DNA from: Maribacter sp.
GTDB lineage: Bacteria > Bacteroidota > Bacteroidia > Flavobacteriales > Flavobacteriaceae
Direction: 5' to 3'
Length of the DNA stretch: 64,000 nt
Assembly (NCBI GenBank): GCA_011050675.1
Contig: DRFI01000021.1
Location: 62,001 to 126,000, forward strand
A program made the translations under genes and the position numbers. Positions 19,322 to 28,127 of this stretch are shown in pieces. The first letter of the stretch is position 1. Each line of letters begins with the position of its first letter. The notes beneath the pieces were generated by a model. It was not told the origin of the DNA. It saw only the letters and a program-made list of their open reading frames with translations, and did not search any database.

Positions 19322-19648
19322 GACTTTTTGTTTTTTCTTCAGATGTTCTGAAGATTGATTAATAATTGATTGATGATGAATTACTAAAAAGACGCTTGAA
19401 AAATGATAATGTTACAATCAGATTCAGTTTTAACATCTCTTTAATATTAATTCCTTAATTATTTACCCCAAAACTAATTACTCAAATCTTCAGAAAAAAC
19501 ATGTATCACAAGGCTTAACCTTTATTTCATTCTAATAACATAAACTACATATTAGAATCATTTTCGGTAACAATAAATTAAAATTGAATACCACAGAATC
19601 ATCTAATAAAAAACAATTTTGATACAATTATAAAAATCATTAAAACAA
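19322..19648. other. Intergenic region with possible 5' leader
   Basis: This holds a 7-bp hairpin at 19337-19353 just before the minus-strand start, and a TAGTTTTG box on the minus strand (19476-19469) that would give the small secreted protein a leader of over 100 bases. I see no gene or RNA I can name in the rest. Confidence 0.4.
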
Positions 19649-19680
19649 AAAAAAGACCATTCGTTTGAATGGTCTTTTTT
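19649..19680. terminator. Terminator downstream of sucC
   Basis: A 12-bp stem (19651-19662 with 19667-19678) has a GTTT loop. A-runs on the left serve as the T-tail on the minus strand, so it ends the sucC transcript 20 bases after the stop. Confidence 0.9.
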
Positions 19681-19701
19681 AAATGTGATAAGCAAATTAG
19701 T

Positions 19702-20895
19702 TTAAGCCAATACCGCTTTAACCTTATCTGCTGCTTCTTGAAACTGAACAGCTGATTCAACTGCAAGTCCAGAATTATCGATAATCTCTTTTGCAAGTTC
19801 TGCGTTAGTACCTTGTAATCTAACAATAATTGGCACTTTCATCGCATCTCCCATATTCTTGTATGCATCAACTACACCTTGCGCTACACGATCACAACGA
19901 ACGATACCACCGAATATGTTGATTAGAATTGCTTTAACGTTCGGATCTTTTAAAATAATTCTAAAAGCTTCTTCAACTCTTTTAGCATCTGCAGTACCAC
20001 CAACATCTAAGAAGTTAGCTGGTTCACCACCTGCCATTTTAATTAAATCCATAGTTGCCATTGCAAGACCTGCACCGTTAACCATGCAACCAACGTTACC
20101 GTCAAGATCTACATAGTTAAGACCAACTTCTCTAGCTTCAACCTCAATAGCATTCTCTTCTCTAAGATCACGCATATCAGCATATTTCTTTCTACGGTAA
20201 AGTGCATTATCATCAATAGACACCTTAGCATCGACAGCCATGATCAAATCATCAGATGTTTTTAACACAGGGTTTATTTCGAACATATTAGAATCACTTT
20301 CTACATATGCCTTATATAATGATGCAACGAATTTTGTCATCTCTTTGAACGCAGTACCTGAAAGACCTAAGTTAAAAGCAATCTTTCTTGCTTGAAAACC
20401 TAACAAACCTGTAGCTGGATCAATTTCTTCTGTAAAAATTAAATGCGGTGTACTTTCAGCAACCTCTTCAATGTCCATACCACCTTCTGTAGAATACATA
20501 ATCATATTCTTACCAGTAGCTCTATTTAATACAACAGACATATAGAATTCACTAGTTTCGCTTTCGCCTGGGTAGTAAACATCTTCTGCAACCAATACTT
20601 GATGTACTTTTTTACCTTCTGCAGAAGTCTGCGGAGTAATTAAGTTCATACCAATAATCTGGTTTGCAATCTCTTCTACCTCTTTTAGGTTTTTGGCTAA
20701 TTTTACACCACCACCTTTACCACGACCACCTGCGTGTACTTGCGCTTTAATAACATGCCATCCAGTTCCGGTTTCAGCAGTTAATTGCTTTGCAGCCTCA
20801 ACAGCCTCTTTCGCATTATGGGCAACTATTCCTCTTTGGATGCGCACCCCAAAACTTGCTAATATCTCTTTTCCTTGATATTCGTGAAGGTTCAT
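19702..20895 (-). CDS. sucC: Succinyl-CoA synthetase beta subunit (ADP-forming)
   Basis: SucC forms the ATP-grasp and CoA-interacting half of succinyl-CoA synthetase, which makes ATP or GTP from succinyl-CoA in the TCA cycle. The N-terminus MNLHEYQGKEILASFGV and the AQVHAGGRGKGGGVKLAK segment are diagnostic; the C-terminal CoA-ligase half has GCMVNGAGLAMATMD and NIFGGIVRCD. Its 397 residues are the normal length. sucD is not beside it, unlike in Proteobacteria, so the alpha subunit must be encoded elsewhere. A TATTTTTG box lies 26 bases upstream of the start, and a terminator follows. Confidence 0.98.
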   Translation of the reverse strand: MNLHEYQGKEILASFGVRIQRGIVAHNAKEAVEAAKQLTAETGTGWHVIKAQVHAGGRGKGGGVKLAKNLKEVEEIANQIIGMNLITPQTSAEGKKVHQVLVAEDVYYPGESETSEFYMSVVLNRATGKNMIMYSTEGGMDIEEVAESTPHLIFTEEIDPATGLLGFQARKIAFNLGLSGTAFKEMTKFVASLYKAYVESDSNMFEINPVLKTSDDLIMAVDAKVSIDDNALYRRKKYADMRDLREENAIEVEAREVGLNYVDLDGNVGCMVNGAGLAMATMDLIKMAGGEPANFLDVGGTADAKRVEEAFRIILKDPNVKAILINIFGGIVRCDRVAQGVVDAYKNMGDAMKVPIIVRLQGTNAELAKEIIDNSGLAVESAVQFQEAADKVKAVLA

Positions 20896-20920
20896 ATATA
20901 TGGTGATTTTAATTGTTTAG

Positions 20921-20928
20921 CAAAAATA
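20921..20928 (-). promoter_or_regulatory. -7 element of sucC
   Basis: TATTTTTG on the minus strand matches the Bacteroidota -7 consensus TAnnTTTG. No clear TTG is seen 20 nt further upstream. Confidence 0.5.
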
Positions 20929-21046
20929 GGAAACAGGAAGTAATAATCTAAAAATACTGGTGATTAATTAGAATAACTATTATAATTAACCTGATAAAAA
21001 CACAAAACGCTTAAAATTTAATTGATTTTTATAGCATTTTACGCTC

Positions 21047-21685
21047 TTACATCTCAATATCTTTGAAATCTAAAGGGTCAAAATTTTTAAAATGACCATT
21101 AAGTTCAATAATTTTTTTAGTTCTTTCTACCTGTGACAATACCGTAATGGTGGAAGTTAAATGTAAACTTATAAAATTTAAACGGTCATTTTCAGTTGGT
21201 ATTTGCAATAACTGATACTCTTGTTCAAAAGACAATCCTATTTTATGTGCTAGCGTAAAACTATTGAATTCCTTTACATTTAGTTCCGTATAGGGAACAT
21301 CCATAACTGTATATAGTTGACGTATACCATTAATTATGATCTGTTTTTTTTCATCGGTTGCTTCATAATCATACTCCATCAACTTAACAATTCCCCCAGC
21401 ATACAACTTACCTTCCATTACATTGTCAAAGGCTAATAATTTAAATACTTGCCTAGCAACACACACCACATCCATTTCTCCCGTTTCATAAGTACTAACA
21501 ACTTCTACCAATTGTACTTCAACGCCGAACTCCATCTTGTTATTGATAAATACAGGTATACCAAAAGTAATAGCTTCTTTTCTACAATCATTTATTAATT
21601 GCTTGTAGCGTTCTTCAAAAACATGAAGCGGCACTGTTTCCCCCGGAAAGAATATAGATTGTAATGGAAATAAAGGTAATTTCAT
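21047..21685 (-). CDS. Lon N-terminal (LON substrate-binding) domain protein
   Basis: A 212-residue protein that is only the substrate-recognition domain of Lon proteases, without ATPase or protease parts. The start MKLPLFPLQSIFFPGETVPLHVFEERY is the family signature. Such stand-alone LON domain proteins occur in many bacteria; their partners are not well defined, though they may bind misfolded or specific substrates. It lies between sucC (same strand) and lysA (divergent), with no sign of an operon. Confidence 0.9.
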   Translation of the reverse strand: MKLPLFPLQSIFFPGETVPLHVFEERYKQLINDCRKEAITFGIPVFINNKMEFGVEVQLVEVVSTYETGEMDVVCVARQVFKLLAFDNVMEGKLYAGGIVKLMEYDYEATDEKKQIIINGIRQLYTVMDVPYTELNVKEFNSFTLAHKIGLSFEQEYQLLQIPTENDRLNFISLHLTSTITVLSQVERTKKIIELNGHFKNFDPLDFKDIEM

Positions 21686-21787
21686 AGGTTAAAAATACAA
21701 AGGTCTTTACATAGCTCCAAAATATATAAAACAGAAGGTTGTTATAAATATCACAATCTGTTATTTTTACTGTAATTATGTTATTAT

Positions 21788-21820
21788 TTTTGCTCCTAAT
21801 GATTTAGAAAAGTAAATTCG
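21788..21820 (+). promoter_or_regulatory. Candidate promoter of lysA
   Basis: TTG at 21790-21792, a 20-nt spacer, then TAAATTCG at 21813-21820. This fits the Bacteroidota TTG-N20-TAnnTTTG form with one change in the -7 box. It leaves a leader of about 10 bases. Confidence 0.55.
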
Positions 21821-21836
21821 CTTAAAATTAGATAGC

Positions 21837-23075
21837 ATGAGAAATGAGGATTTATTGCTGATAGCAAAAACCTATGGTGATCCGGTGTATGTTTATGACT
21901 CGGAAAAAATAGTTTCACAATTCAATAGATTAACCAAGGCATTTGGTTCTGTAAAGAAGTTGCAACTTAATTATGCTGCTAAAGCACTTTCTAATATTAC
22001 TATTCTAAGATTAATGAATAGTCTAGGTAGCGGTTTAGATACCGTATCTATACAAGAAGTACAATTAGGCTTATTAGCTGGTTTTAAACCAGAATCAATC
22101 ATATTTACTCCAAACGGAGTTTCTTTAGAAGAAATTGAACAAGCTGCGAAACTAGGTGTTCGTATTAATATAGATAACCTTTCTATTTTAGAGCAATTTG
22201 GTAGTAAACACCCAACAATTCCTGTTTGTATTCGAATTAACCCGCATGTAATGGCTGGTGGAAATTCTAATATTTCTGTAGGGCATATAGATTCTAAATT
22301 TGGTATTAGTATTCATCAAATACCACATTTACTGCGTATCGTAGAATTAACAAAAATGAATATCAATGGTATACATATGCATACCGGTAGTGATATTTTA
22401 GATATTGATGTATTCTTATATGCTTCAGAAATTTTATTTGATACTGCACGTAACTTCAAAAATTTAGACTTTATAGACTTTGGTAGTGGTTTTAAAGTAC
22501 CTTATAAAGTTGGTGATATAGAAACTAATGTTGAAGAATTAGGTAAAAAGCTAAGCACACGTTTCAACCAGTTCTGTAAAGAATATGGTAAAGACTTGAC
22601 ATTGGCTTTTGAGCCAGGTAAGTTTTTAGTGAGTGAAGCAGGTGTTTTTCTTGCAAAAGTGAATGTTGTAAAACAAACGACATCAACAGTATTTGCAAGT
22701 GTAGATTCTGGCTTTAATCATTTAATTAGACCAATGCTTTATGGTGCTACACATAGTATAAGCAACATATCTAACTCAGCCGGTAGAGAACGCTACTATT
22801 CTGTTGTTGGATATATTTGCGAGACAGATACATTCGCTAGTAACAAAAGAATAAATGAAATTACCGAAGGTGATATTCTTTGCTTTAAAAATGCAGGAGC
22901 TTATTGCTTTACAATGGCAAGTAACTACAACTCTAGATTTAGACCACCTGAAGTTCTTTGGCATAAAGGAAAAGCAATTCTAATACGTGAACGAGAAACA
23001 TTTGAAGATTTGATTCGTAATCAAGTAGATGTAAAAGATTTATTCGCTGTTAAAGAAACGGCAAAAGTGAAATAA
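21837..23075 (+). CDS. lysA: Diaminopimelate decarboxylase
   Basis: LysA makes L-lysine from meso-diaminopimelate, the last step of lysine synthesis, with PLP. The PLP-binding Lys is in YAAKALSN (Lys49), the HMHTGSDI motif and the EPGKFLV motif of the TIM barrel are present, and the CETDTFA motif supplies the catalytic Cys from the partner subunit. At 412 residues it is a normal bacterial enzyme. It stands alone between the Lon-domain gene and a thioredoxin-like gene. Confidence 0.96.
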   Translation: MRNEDLLLIAKTYGDPVYVYDSEKIVSQFNRLTKAFGSVKKLQLNYAAKALSNITILRLMNSLGSGLDTVSIQEVQLGLLAGFKPESIIFTPNGVSLEEIEQAAKLGVRINIDNLSILEQFGSKHPTIPVCIRINPHVMAGGNSNISVGHIDSKFGISIHQIPHLLRIVELTKMNINGIHMHTGSDILDIDVFLYASEILFDTARNFKNLDFIDFGSGFKVPYKVGDIETNVEELGKKLSTRFNQFCKEYGKDLTLAFEPGKFLVSEAGVFLAKVNVVKQTTSTVFASVDSGFNHLIRPMLYGATHSISNISNSAGRERYYSVVGYICETDTFASNKRINEITEGDILCFKNAGAYCFTMASNYNSRFRPPEVLWHKGKAILIRERETFEDLIRNQVDVKDLFAVKETAKVK

Positions 23076-23135
23076 AGCGTTTAGAAATACGTTAGTTTTG
23101 GTATAATAGTTGGACTAAACACTCAAAAAAAACTC

Positions 23136-23672
23136 ATGAAGACGTATTCTTTATTTTTTTCTAAATCATTTTTATTCTTATCCATTCTATTTATTTCGGT
23201 AGCTAGCTATGCACAAGAAGTAAATTGGATATCATGGGATGAGGCTGCAAAATTGGCTTCAACCGATAAGAATCCAAAGAAAGTTTTCATTGATGTTTAC
23301 ACAGATTGGTGTGGATGGTGCAAGAAAATGGATAAAGATACTTTTCAAAATCCTGAGGTAGCTGCTTATATGGAAGACAATTACTATATGGTTAAGTTTG
23401 ATGGTGAAGGAAAAGACCCAGTTGAATACAAAGGAAAGACCTATAAATTTGTTCCATCTGGCAGAAAAGGATATCATGAATTTGCCGCAGCACTAATGCA
23501 AGGGCGTTTAAGTTACCCAACTACAATTTTCTTAGATGAAGAATTAAATATGCTTTCACCAGTACCGGGTTATCAAAAACCAGAACCGTTTATGGAAATA
23601 GCACGCTATTTTGGAGATAACATCTACAAAGAAAAAGATTGGAAAGCATACGCTGGCGAGGCTGGTAAATAA
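23136..23672 (+). CDS. Periplasmic thioredoxin-like protein
   Basis: A 178-residue protein with a signal peptide (residues 1-26, ending SYA-Q) and a thioredoxin fold with the active site DWCGWCKKMD (Cys59, Cys62). A cis-Pro follows at SYPTTIFLDEE. This DUF255/thioredoxin_7-like arrangement is typical of secreted flavobacterial oxidoreductases that reduce or form disulfides in the periplasm. A TAGTTTTG box at 23093-23100 may be its -7 element. It ends with a strong terminator. Confidence 0.88.
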   Translation: MKTYSLFFSKSFLFLSILFISVASYAQEVNWISWDEAAKLASTDKNPKKVFIDVYTDWCGWCKKMDKDTFQNPEVAAYMEDNYYMVKFDGEGKDPVEYKGKTYKFVPSGRKGYHEFAAALMQGRLSYPTTIFLDEELNMLSPVPGYQKPEPFMEIARYFGDNIYKEKDWKAYAGEAGK

Positions 23673-23728
23673 ACCAAGAGTTTACTATCAATTTCACACG
23701 TACTTCTCTATAAAATAAAACAAGACAT

Positions 23729-23766
23729 ATTGGTTACTCTTTTGAAGAGTAACCAATTTTTTATTT
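23729..23766 (+). terminator. Terminator after thioredoxin-like gene
   Basis: A 13-bp perfect stem (23729-23741 with 23745-23757) with a 3-nt loop is followed by TTTTTTATTT. Confidence 0.92.
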
Positions 23767-23842
23767 AGAGTTAATTCAAACTTTTAAATTGGAAAGAAAT
23801 TTCCATTAAAGTACTTTCACTTCAACATATAATCACCAACAT

Positions 23843-26425
23843 ATGAAGAAGGTATTTTACTTGTTTTTCGGGGTTGTCGTAATCATCTCCTGTAACAATA
23901 ACCCACAAGCTTCCAAAGATATAGCATCGGGCGTTTCTTTAGAAATGGCTACCATCAGGAGCTCTCAAATTTCTAATGTACACTACAATCTTAGTTTTCA
24001 TATTCCCGAAGAACAAAAAGACCCTATACATTCTAATTTAATTTTAGATTTCAATTTAGACCAGCCCAACGAGGCTATTTATTTAGATTTCAAGGAAGAA
24101 ACTGCTAAAATAAAATCGGTAACCATCAATGACGATTCCATTGGTATTAAGCATATAAATGAGCACATTGTTTTACCTAAAGAACATTTAAAAAAGGGAC
24201 AGAATTCTGTAACCATAGCATTTATTGCTGGGGAACTTTCCCTGAATAGAAATATAGATTACCTCTACACTTTACTAGTACCAGACCGTGCTAGAACATT
24301 ATTCCCCTGTTTTGATCAACCTAACATAAAAGGAGTTTATACGCTAAGTATTACCGCCCCTAACGACTGGAAAGTTCTATGTAGTACCAAAGAGGTAAAT
24401 AAAATTCAACAAGGAGAATATACACAACACAACTTTGGCAAATCTGAACAAATGAGCACGTATCTATTTTCATTTGTTGCAGGCAAATTTGAATCGGCAA
24501 CTCAAAAACCTTCAAATCTGGAAATGACGATGTTGTACCGAGAAACCGATTCTACAAAAATTAAATACAGTACCGATTCCATTTTTGAACTTCATCAGCA
24601 GTCATTATCTTTTCTAGAAGATTACACCGCATATCCTTTTCCTTTTCAAAAAATGGATTTTGCATCAATACCTGGTTTTCAATATGGAGGTATGGAACAT
24701 GTTGGTGCCATTCAATATCGAGAAAGCTCTCTTTTCTTAGATGAGAGCGCAACTGTAAATAAAAAGTTAAGTCGTGCAAAATTGATTGCTCATGAAACAT
24801 CTCATATGTGGTTTGGCGATTTAGTTACCATGAATTGGTTTAATGATGTATGGATGAAAGAGGTTTTTGCAAACTTCATGGCAGATAAAATTATGAACCC
24901 CGCCTTTCCTAACATAGATCACCAATTGGCTTTTATGATTACCCACTACCCCAATGCCTATGGCGAGGACAGAACTCTTGGCACAAACCCGATAAGACAA
25001 GACTTAGAAAACCTCAACAATGCAGGTTCATTATACGGAAGCATCATATATAATAAAGCACCTACAATGATGCGTCAGCTTGAGACCGTTTTGGGTAAGG
25101 ATGAATTTAAAAGTGGTATACAAGAGTATATAACTTCTTTTGCCTATAAAAATGCTGTTTGGGGTGAACTCATAGAAATTCTTGATAAAAAATCATCGAC
25201 AGATATTGCAGCTTGGAGCAACGTTTGGGTCAATAATTCTAGTAGACCTATTTTCAAAGACGCCATAAAATATGATGCAAACAATAAAATAAGTTCATTT
25301 GAATTATTTCAGAAAGCCGAAGATGGTAGTGAAAATATCTGGCCGCAGACTTTCGAAGTTCTATTCGTTTACCCAAATGAAACTAAAGTGTTTACCGTAA
25401 ATATGCTTGAAAATAAGTTTCATTTAAAAGAAACTATTGGTTTACCTAAACCTGAAGCTATCATCTATAATTCAAATGCAGAAGGTTATGGGGTATTTCC
25501 TACTCAAGAAGAACAATTAGACATAATAACTAATCTCAGCGACCAGGTAGCACGTGGTTATGGGTATATCAATATATTTGAGAATATGCTTAACGGAGCA
25601 GTTGCACCCTCATCTGCTCTAAAGCTATTTCTAAAAGGGTTAAACGATGAAGACAATGAATTATTGATAGGACTTATTTCTAGATACACTAATACCCTAT
25701 ATTGGAAATACCTAACCGATGAACAACGTCTTTTTTATCAAAAAGAAATAACGGATCAAGTCTGGACTAAATTACAAGAACCACTTCCTGCAAATATTAA
25801 AAAGACCTTATTCTCTACATTTTCGTCTATTGGTTATACCGACAAAACTCTTCAACGATTATATGACATATGGACTAAGAACATTGAGATTGAAGATTTA
25901 AAACTTAACGATGATGACTACACCGAACTAGCAATGGATTTGGCATTATATGGTCATCCCGATAGCGAGAACATTTTAGTTACGGCTGAAAATTCAATAT
26001 CCAATCAAGATAAATTAAACCGATTTAGATATTTACTACCGTCACTTTCAAATGACTTACAAACGAGAACCGATTTTTTTAAATCTCTTAGTAAAGAAGA
26101 AAACAGAGCTAAAGAATCTTGGGTAGCGAATGCAATGAATAATTTAAATCACCCTTTGCATCAACAAGAATCAATTGAATATTTAAGAACAAGTCTTAAT
26201 TTACTTGATGAAATTCAAAAAACGGGTGATATCTTTTTCCCAAAAAGGTGGTTAAGCAGTACTATAGGAAACTACACAACAAAGGAAGCGTATGATATAT
26301 TACAAACGTATCTTAACGAAAACCCCGATTTAAATCCGTCATTAAAATCAAAAGTTCTTCAAGCTTCGGACGATTTAAGAAGAGTACAAATTTTGCGAAA
26401 ACAACTGGACTCTTCTGTAAATTAA
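23843..26425 (+). CDS. M1 family aminopeptidase lipoprotein
   Basis: An 860-residue zinc metallopeptidase. The N-terminus (residues 1-17, ending VIISC) is a lipoprotein signal, so it is membrane-anchored. The gluzincin site is HETSH (His317, Glu318, His321) with the third ligand Glu340 in MKEVFA. The substrate-recognition GAMEN box appears as GGMEH (residues 282-286), an unusual Asn to His change. The C-terminal half is helical, as in ERAP-like or leukotriene hydrolase-like members. It likely trims peptides outside the cytoplasm. It converges on guaB with a shared terminator. Confidence 0.93.
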   Translation: MKKVFYLFFGVVVIISCNNNPQASKDIASGVSLEMATIRSSQISNVHYNLSFHIPEEQKDPIHSNLILDFNLDQPNEAIYLDFKEETAKIKSVTINDDSIGIKHINEHIVLPKEHLKKGQNSVTIAFIAGELSLNRNIDYLYTLLVPDRARTLFPCFDQPNIKGVYTLSITAPNDWKVLCSTKEVNKIQQGEYTQHNFGKSEQMSTYLFSFVAGKFESATQKPSNLEMTMLYRETDSTKIKYSTDSIFELHQQSLSFLEDYTAYPFPFQKMDFASIPGFQYGGMEHVGAIQYRESSLFLDESATVNKKLSRAKLIAHETSHMWFGDLVTMNWFNDVWMKEVFANFMADKIMNPAFPNIDHQLAFMITHYPNAYGEDRTLGTNPIRQDLENLNNAGSLYGSIIYNKAPTMMRQLETVLGKDEFKSGIQEYITSFAYKNAVWGELIEILDKKSSTDIAAWSNVWVNNSSRPIFKDAIKYDANNKISSFELFQKAEDGSENIWPQTFEVLFVYPNETKVFTVNMLENKFHLKETIGLPKPEAIIYNSNAEGYGVFPTQEEQLDIITNLSDQVARGYGYINIFENMLNGAVAPSSALKLFLKGLNDEDNELLIGLISRYTNTLYWKYLTDEQRLFYQKEITDQVWTKLQEPLPANIKKTLFSTFSSIGYTDKTLQRLYDIWTKNIEIEDLKLNDDDYTELAMDLALYGHPDSENILVTAENSISNQDKLNRFRYLLPSLSNDLQTRTDFFKSLSKEENRAKESWVANAMNNLNHPLHQQESIEYLRTSLNLLDEIQKTGDIFFPKRWLSSTIGNYTTKEAYDILQTYLNENPDLNPSLKSKVLQASDDLRRVQILRKQLDSSVN

Positions 26426-26439
26426 TATTTTAAGACATA

Positions 26440-26471
26440 AAAAAAGAGGTCTATTAAAGACCTCTTTTTTT
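26440..26471. terminator. Bidirectional terminator between M1 peptidase gene and guaB
   Basis: A 13-bp stem (26440-26452 with 26458-26470) with a 5-nt loop is flanked by A on the left and T on the right. Confidence 0.92.
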
Positions 26472-26490
26472 ATATTCAATACTTAATTTT

Positions 26491-27963
26491 CTATCTACTG
26501 TAATTTGGACTCTCCTTAGTTATAGTTACATCATGTGGGTGACTTTCATTAATACCACTAGCTGTAATCTTAACAAATCTACCATTGTCCTGTAATGTTG
26601 CAATATCTTTAGCTCCACAATATCCCATACCAGCTCTAAGACCACCAATAAACTGGTGAATACTTTCGAATAAATCACCTTTGTAAGGTACTCGACCAAC
26701 AATACCTTCTGGCACTAATTTTTTAATATCATCTTCAACATCCTGAAAATAACGATCCTTACTTCCTTGCTTCATGGCTTCCACAGAACCCATTCCTCTA
26801 TAAGATTTAAATTTTCTTCCTTCGTAAATAATAGTTTCTCCAGGAGACTCTTTTGTTCCTGCCAACAGTGAACCTAACATTACGGTGTCTGCACCAGCAG
26901 CAATAGCCTTAGGAATATCACCAGTATAACGAATACCTCCATCTGCAATAACTGGAACTCCAGAACCTTTTATAGCTGCCGCTACTTCTAATACAGCAGA
27001 AAATTGAGGAAAACCAACACCTGCAACTACCCTTGTAGTACAAATAGAACCAGGACCTATACCTACCTTAACAGCATCTGCACCTGCATCTACCAAATAC
27101 TTTGCGGCTTCACCAGTAGCAATGTTACCTACAATAACATCTAGGTTTGGGAATCTTTTCTTTACTGCTTGCAATACCGCTACAACACCTTTCGTATGTC
27201 CGTGAGCAGTATCAATAACTACAGCATCGACCCCTGCATTCACCAAAGCCTCTGCCCTATCTACGGCGTCACCGGTAACGCCTAAAGCTGCTGCCACTCT
27301 TAAACGACCATATTGATCTTTATTGGCAATAGGTTTCTGGGTTAATTTTGTAATATCTCTAAAAGTTATCAATCCTACCAAGGTATTATCTTTGGTTACG
27401 ACCGGTAATTTTTCAATTTTATGTTGTTGTAGAATATCTTCTGCTTCAGATAATGAAGTACCTTCTTCTGCAGTTACCAAGTTTTCTGAAGTCATAACCT
27501 CAGATATAGGTCTTTCGTTATTTTTTTCGAAACGTAAATCTCTATTGGTTACAATACCTAATAGTTTTCCTTGTGCATCTACAATTGGAATACCACCAAT
27601 GCTATATTCTTTCATATTAGCTTTGGCATCTTTTACTTTAGAATCTAAAGGCAAGGTTACCGGATCTAAAATCATTCCGCTTTCAGCTCTTTTCACCTTT
27701 CTAACCTTCATTGCCTGCTGCTCAATAGTCATATTCTTGTGCAATACACCAATACCACCTTCTTGAGCCATGGCAATTGCCATTCTAGACTCTGTAACCG
27801 TATCCATCGCTGCAGATATAATAGGTACGTTGATTGTTATATTTCGAGTGAATTTTGTCTGAATATTGACTTCTCGTGGAAGTACTTCAGAAAATGCAGG
27901 TACTAATAATACGTCATCGTAAGTTAGACCTTCTCCTAGAATTTTATTTTGATGGGCTTGCAT
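26491..27963 (-). CDS. guaB: Inosine-5'-monophosphate dehydrogenase
   Basis: GuaB oxidises IMP to XMP with NAD+, the committed step of GMP synthesis. The start chosen is the ATG at 27963 ([19 protein letters not shown]), giving 490 residues, the standard size; a TTG at 27990 would add nine residues but a TATATTTG -7 box overlaps that codon. Two CBS domains sit inside the TIM barrel at about residues 95-210. The catalytic loop is [11 protein letters not shown] with its Cys near residue 305, and the flap contains YRGMGS. It is transcribed alone, ending at a bidirectional terminator. Confidence 0.98.
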   Translation of the reverse strand: MQAHQNKILGEGLTYDDVLLVPAFSEVLPREVNIQTKFTRNITINVPIISAAMDTVTESRMAIAMAQEGGIGVLHKNMTIEQQAMKVRKVKRAESGMILDPVTLPLDSKVKDAKANMKEYSIGGIPIVDAQGKLLGIVTNRDLRFEKNNERPISEVMTSENLVTAEEGTSLSEAEDILQQHKIEKLPVVTKDNTLVGLITFRDITKLTQKPIANKDQYGRLRVAAALGVTGDAVDRAEALVNAGVDAVVIDTAHGHTKGVVAVLQAVKKRFPNLDVIVGNIATGEAAKYLVDAGADAVKVGIGPGSICTTRVVAGVGFPQFSAVLEVAAAIKGSGVPVIADGGIRYTGDIPKAIAAGADTVMLGSLLAGTKESPGETIIYEGRKFKSYRGMGSVEAMKQGSKDRYFQDVEDDIKKLVPEGIVGRVPYKGDLFESIHQFIGGLRAGMGYCGAKDIATLQDNGRFVKITASGINESHPHDVTITKESPNYSR

Positions 27964-27987
27964 AGCAATTAAGGATTTAATTGCGTG

Positions 27988-27995
27988 CAAATATA
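27988..27995 (-). promoter_or_regulatory. -7 element of guaB
   Basis: TATATTTG on the minus strand is an exact TAnnTTTG box, 24 bases upstream of the ATG at 27963. This also argues against the upstream TTG as a start codon. Confidence 0.55.
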
Positions 27996-28127
27996 GTGAA
28001 TATAGTTGGTTTATTTATTCTTCAAAAAACCTTAGTAAAAGCTTTACATTAATTAAACATCAGTAATTTAAAAACATCAATATCCGAGACACTATGAGTA
28101 TCCGCGAAAAAATACAATAGTAAAATT

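Noticed and set aside
26491..27990. Longer guaB start at the TTG
   Set aside because: The -7 promoter box overlaps that codon, and the ATG at 27963 gives the standard 490-residue enzyme.
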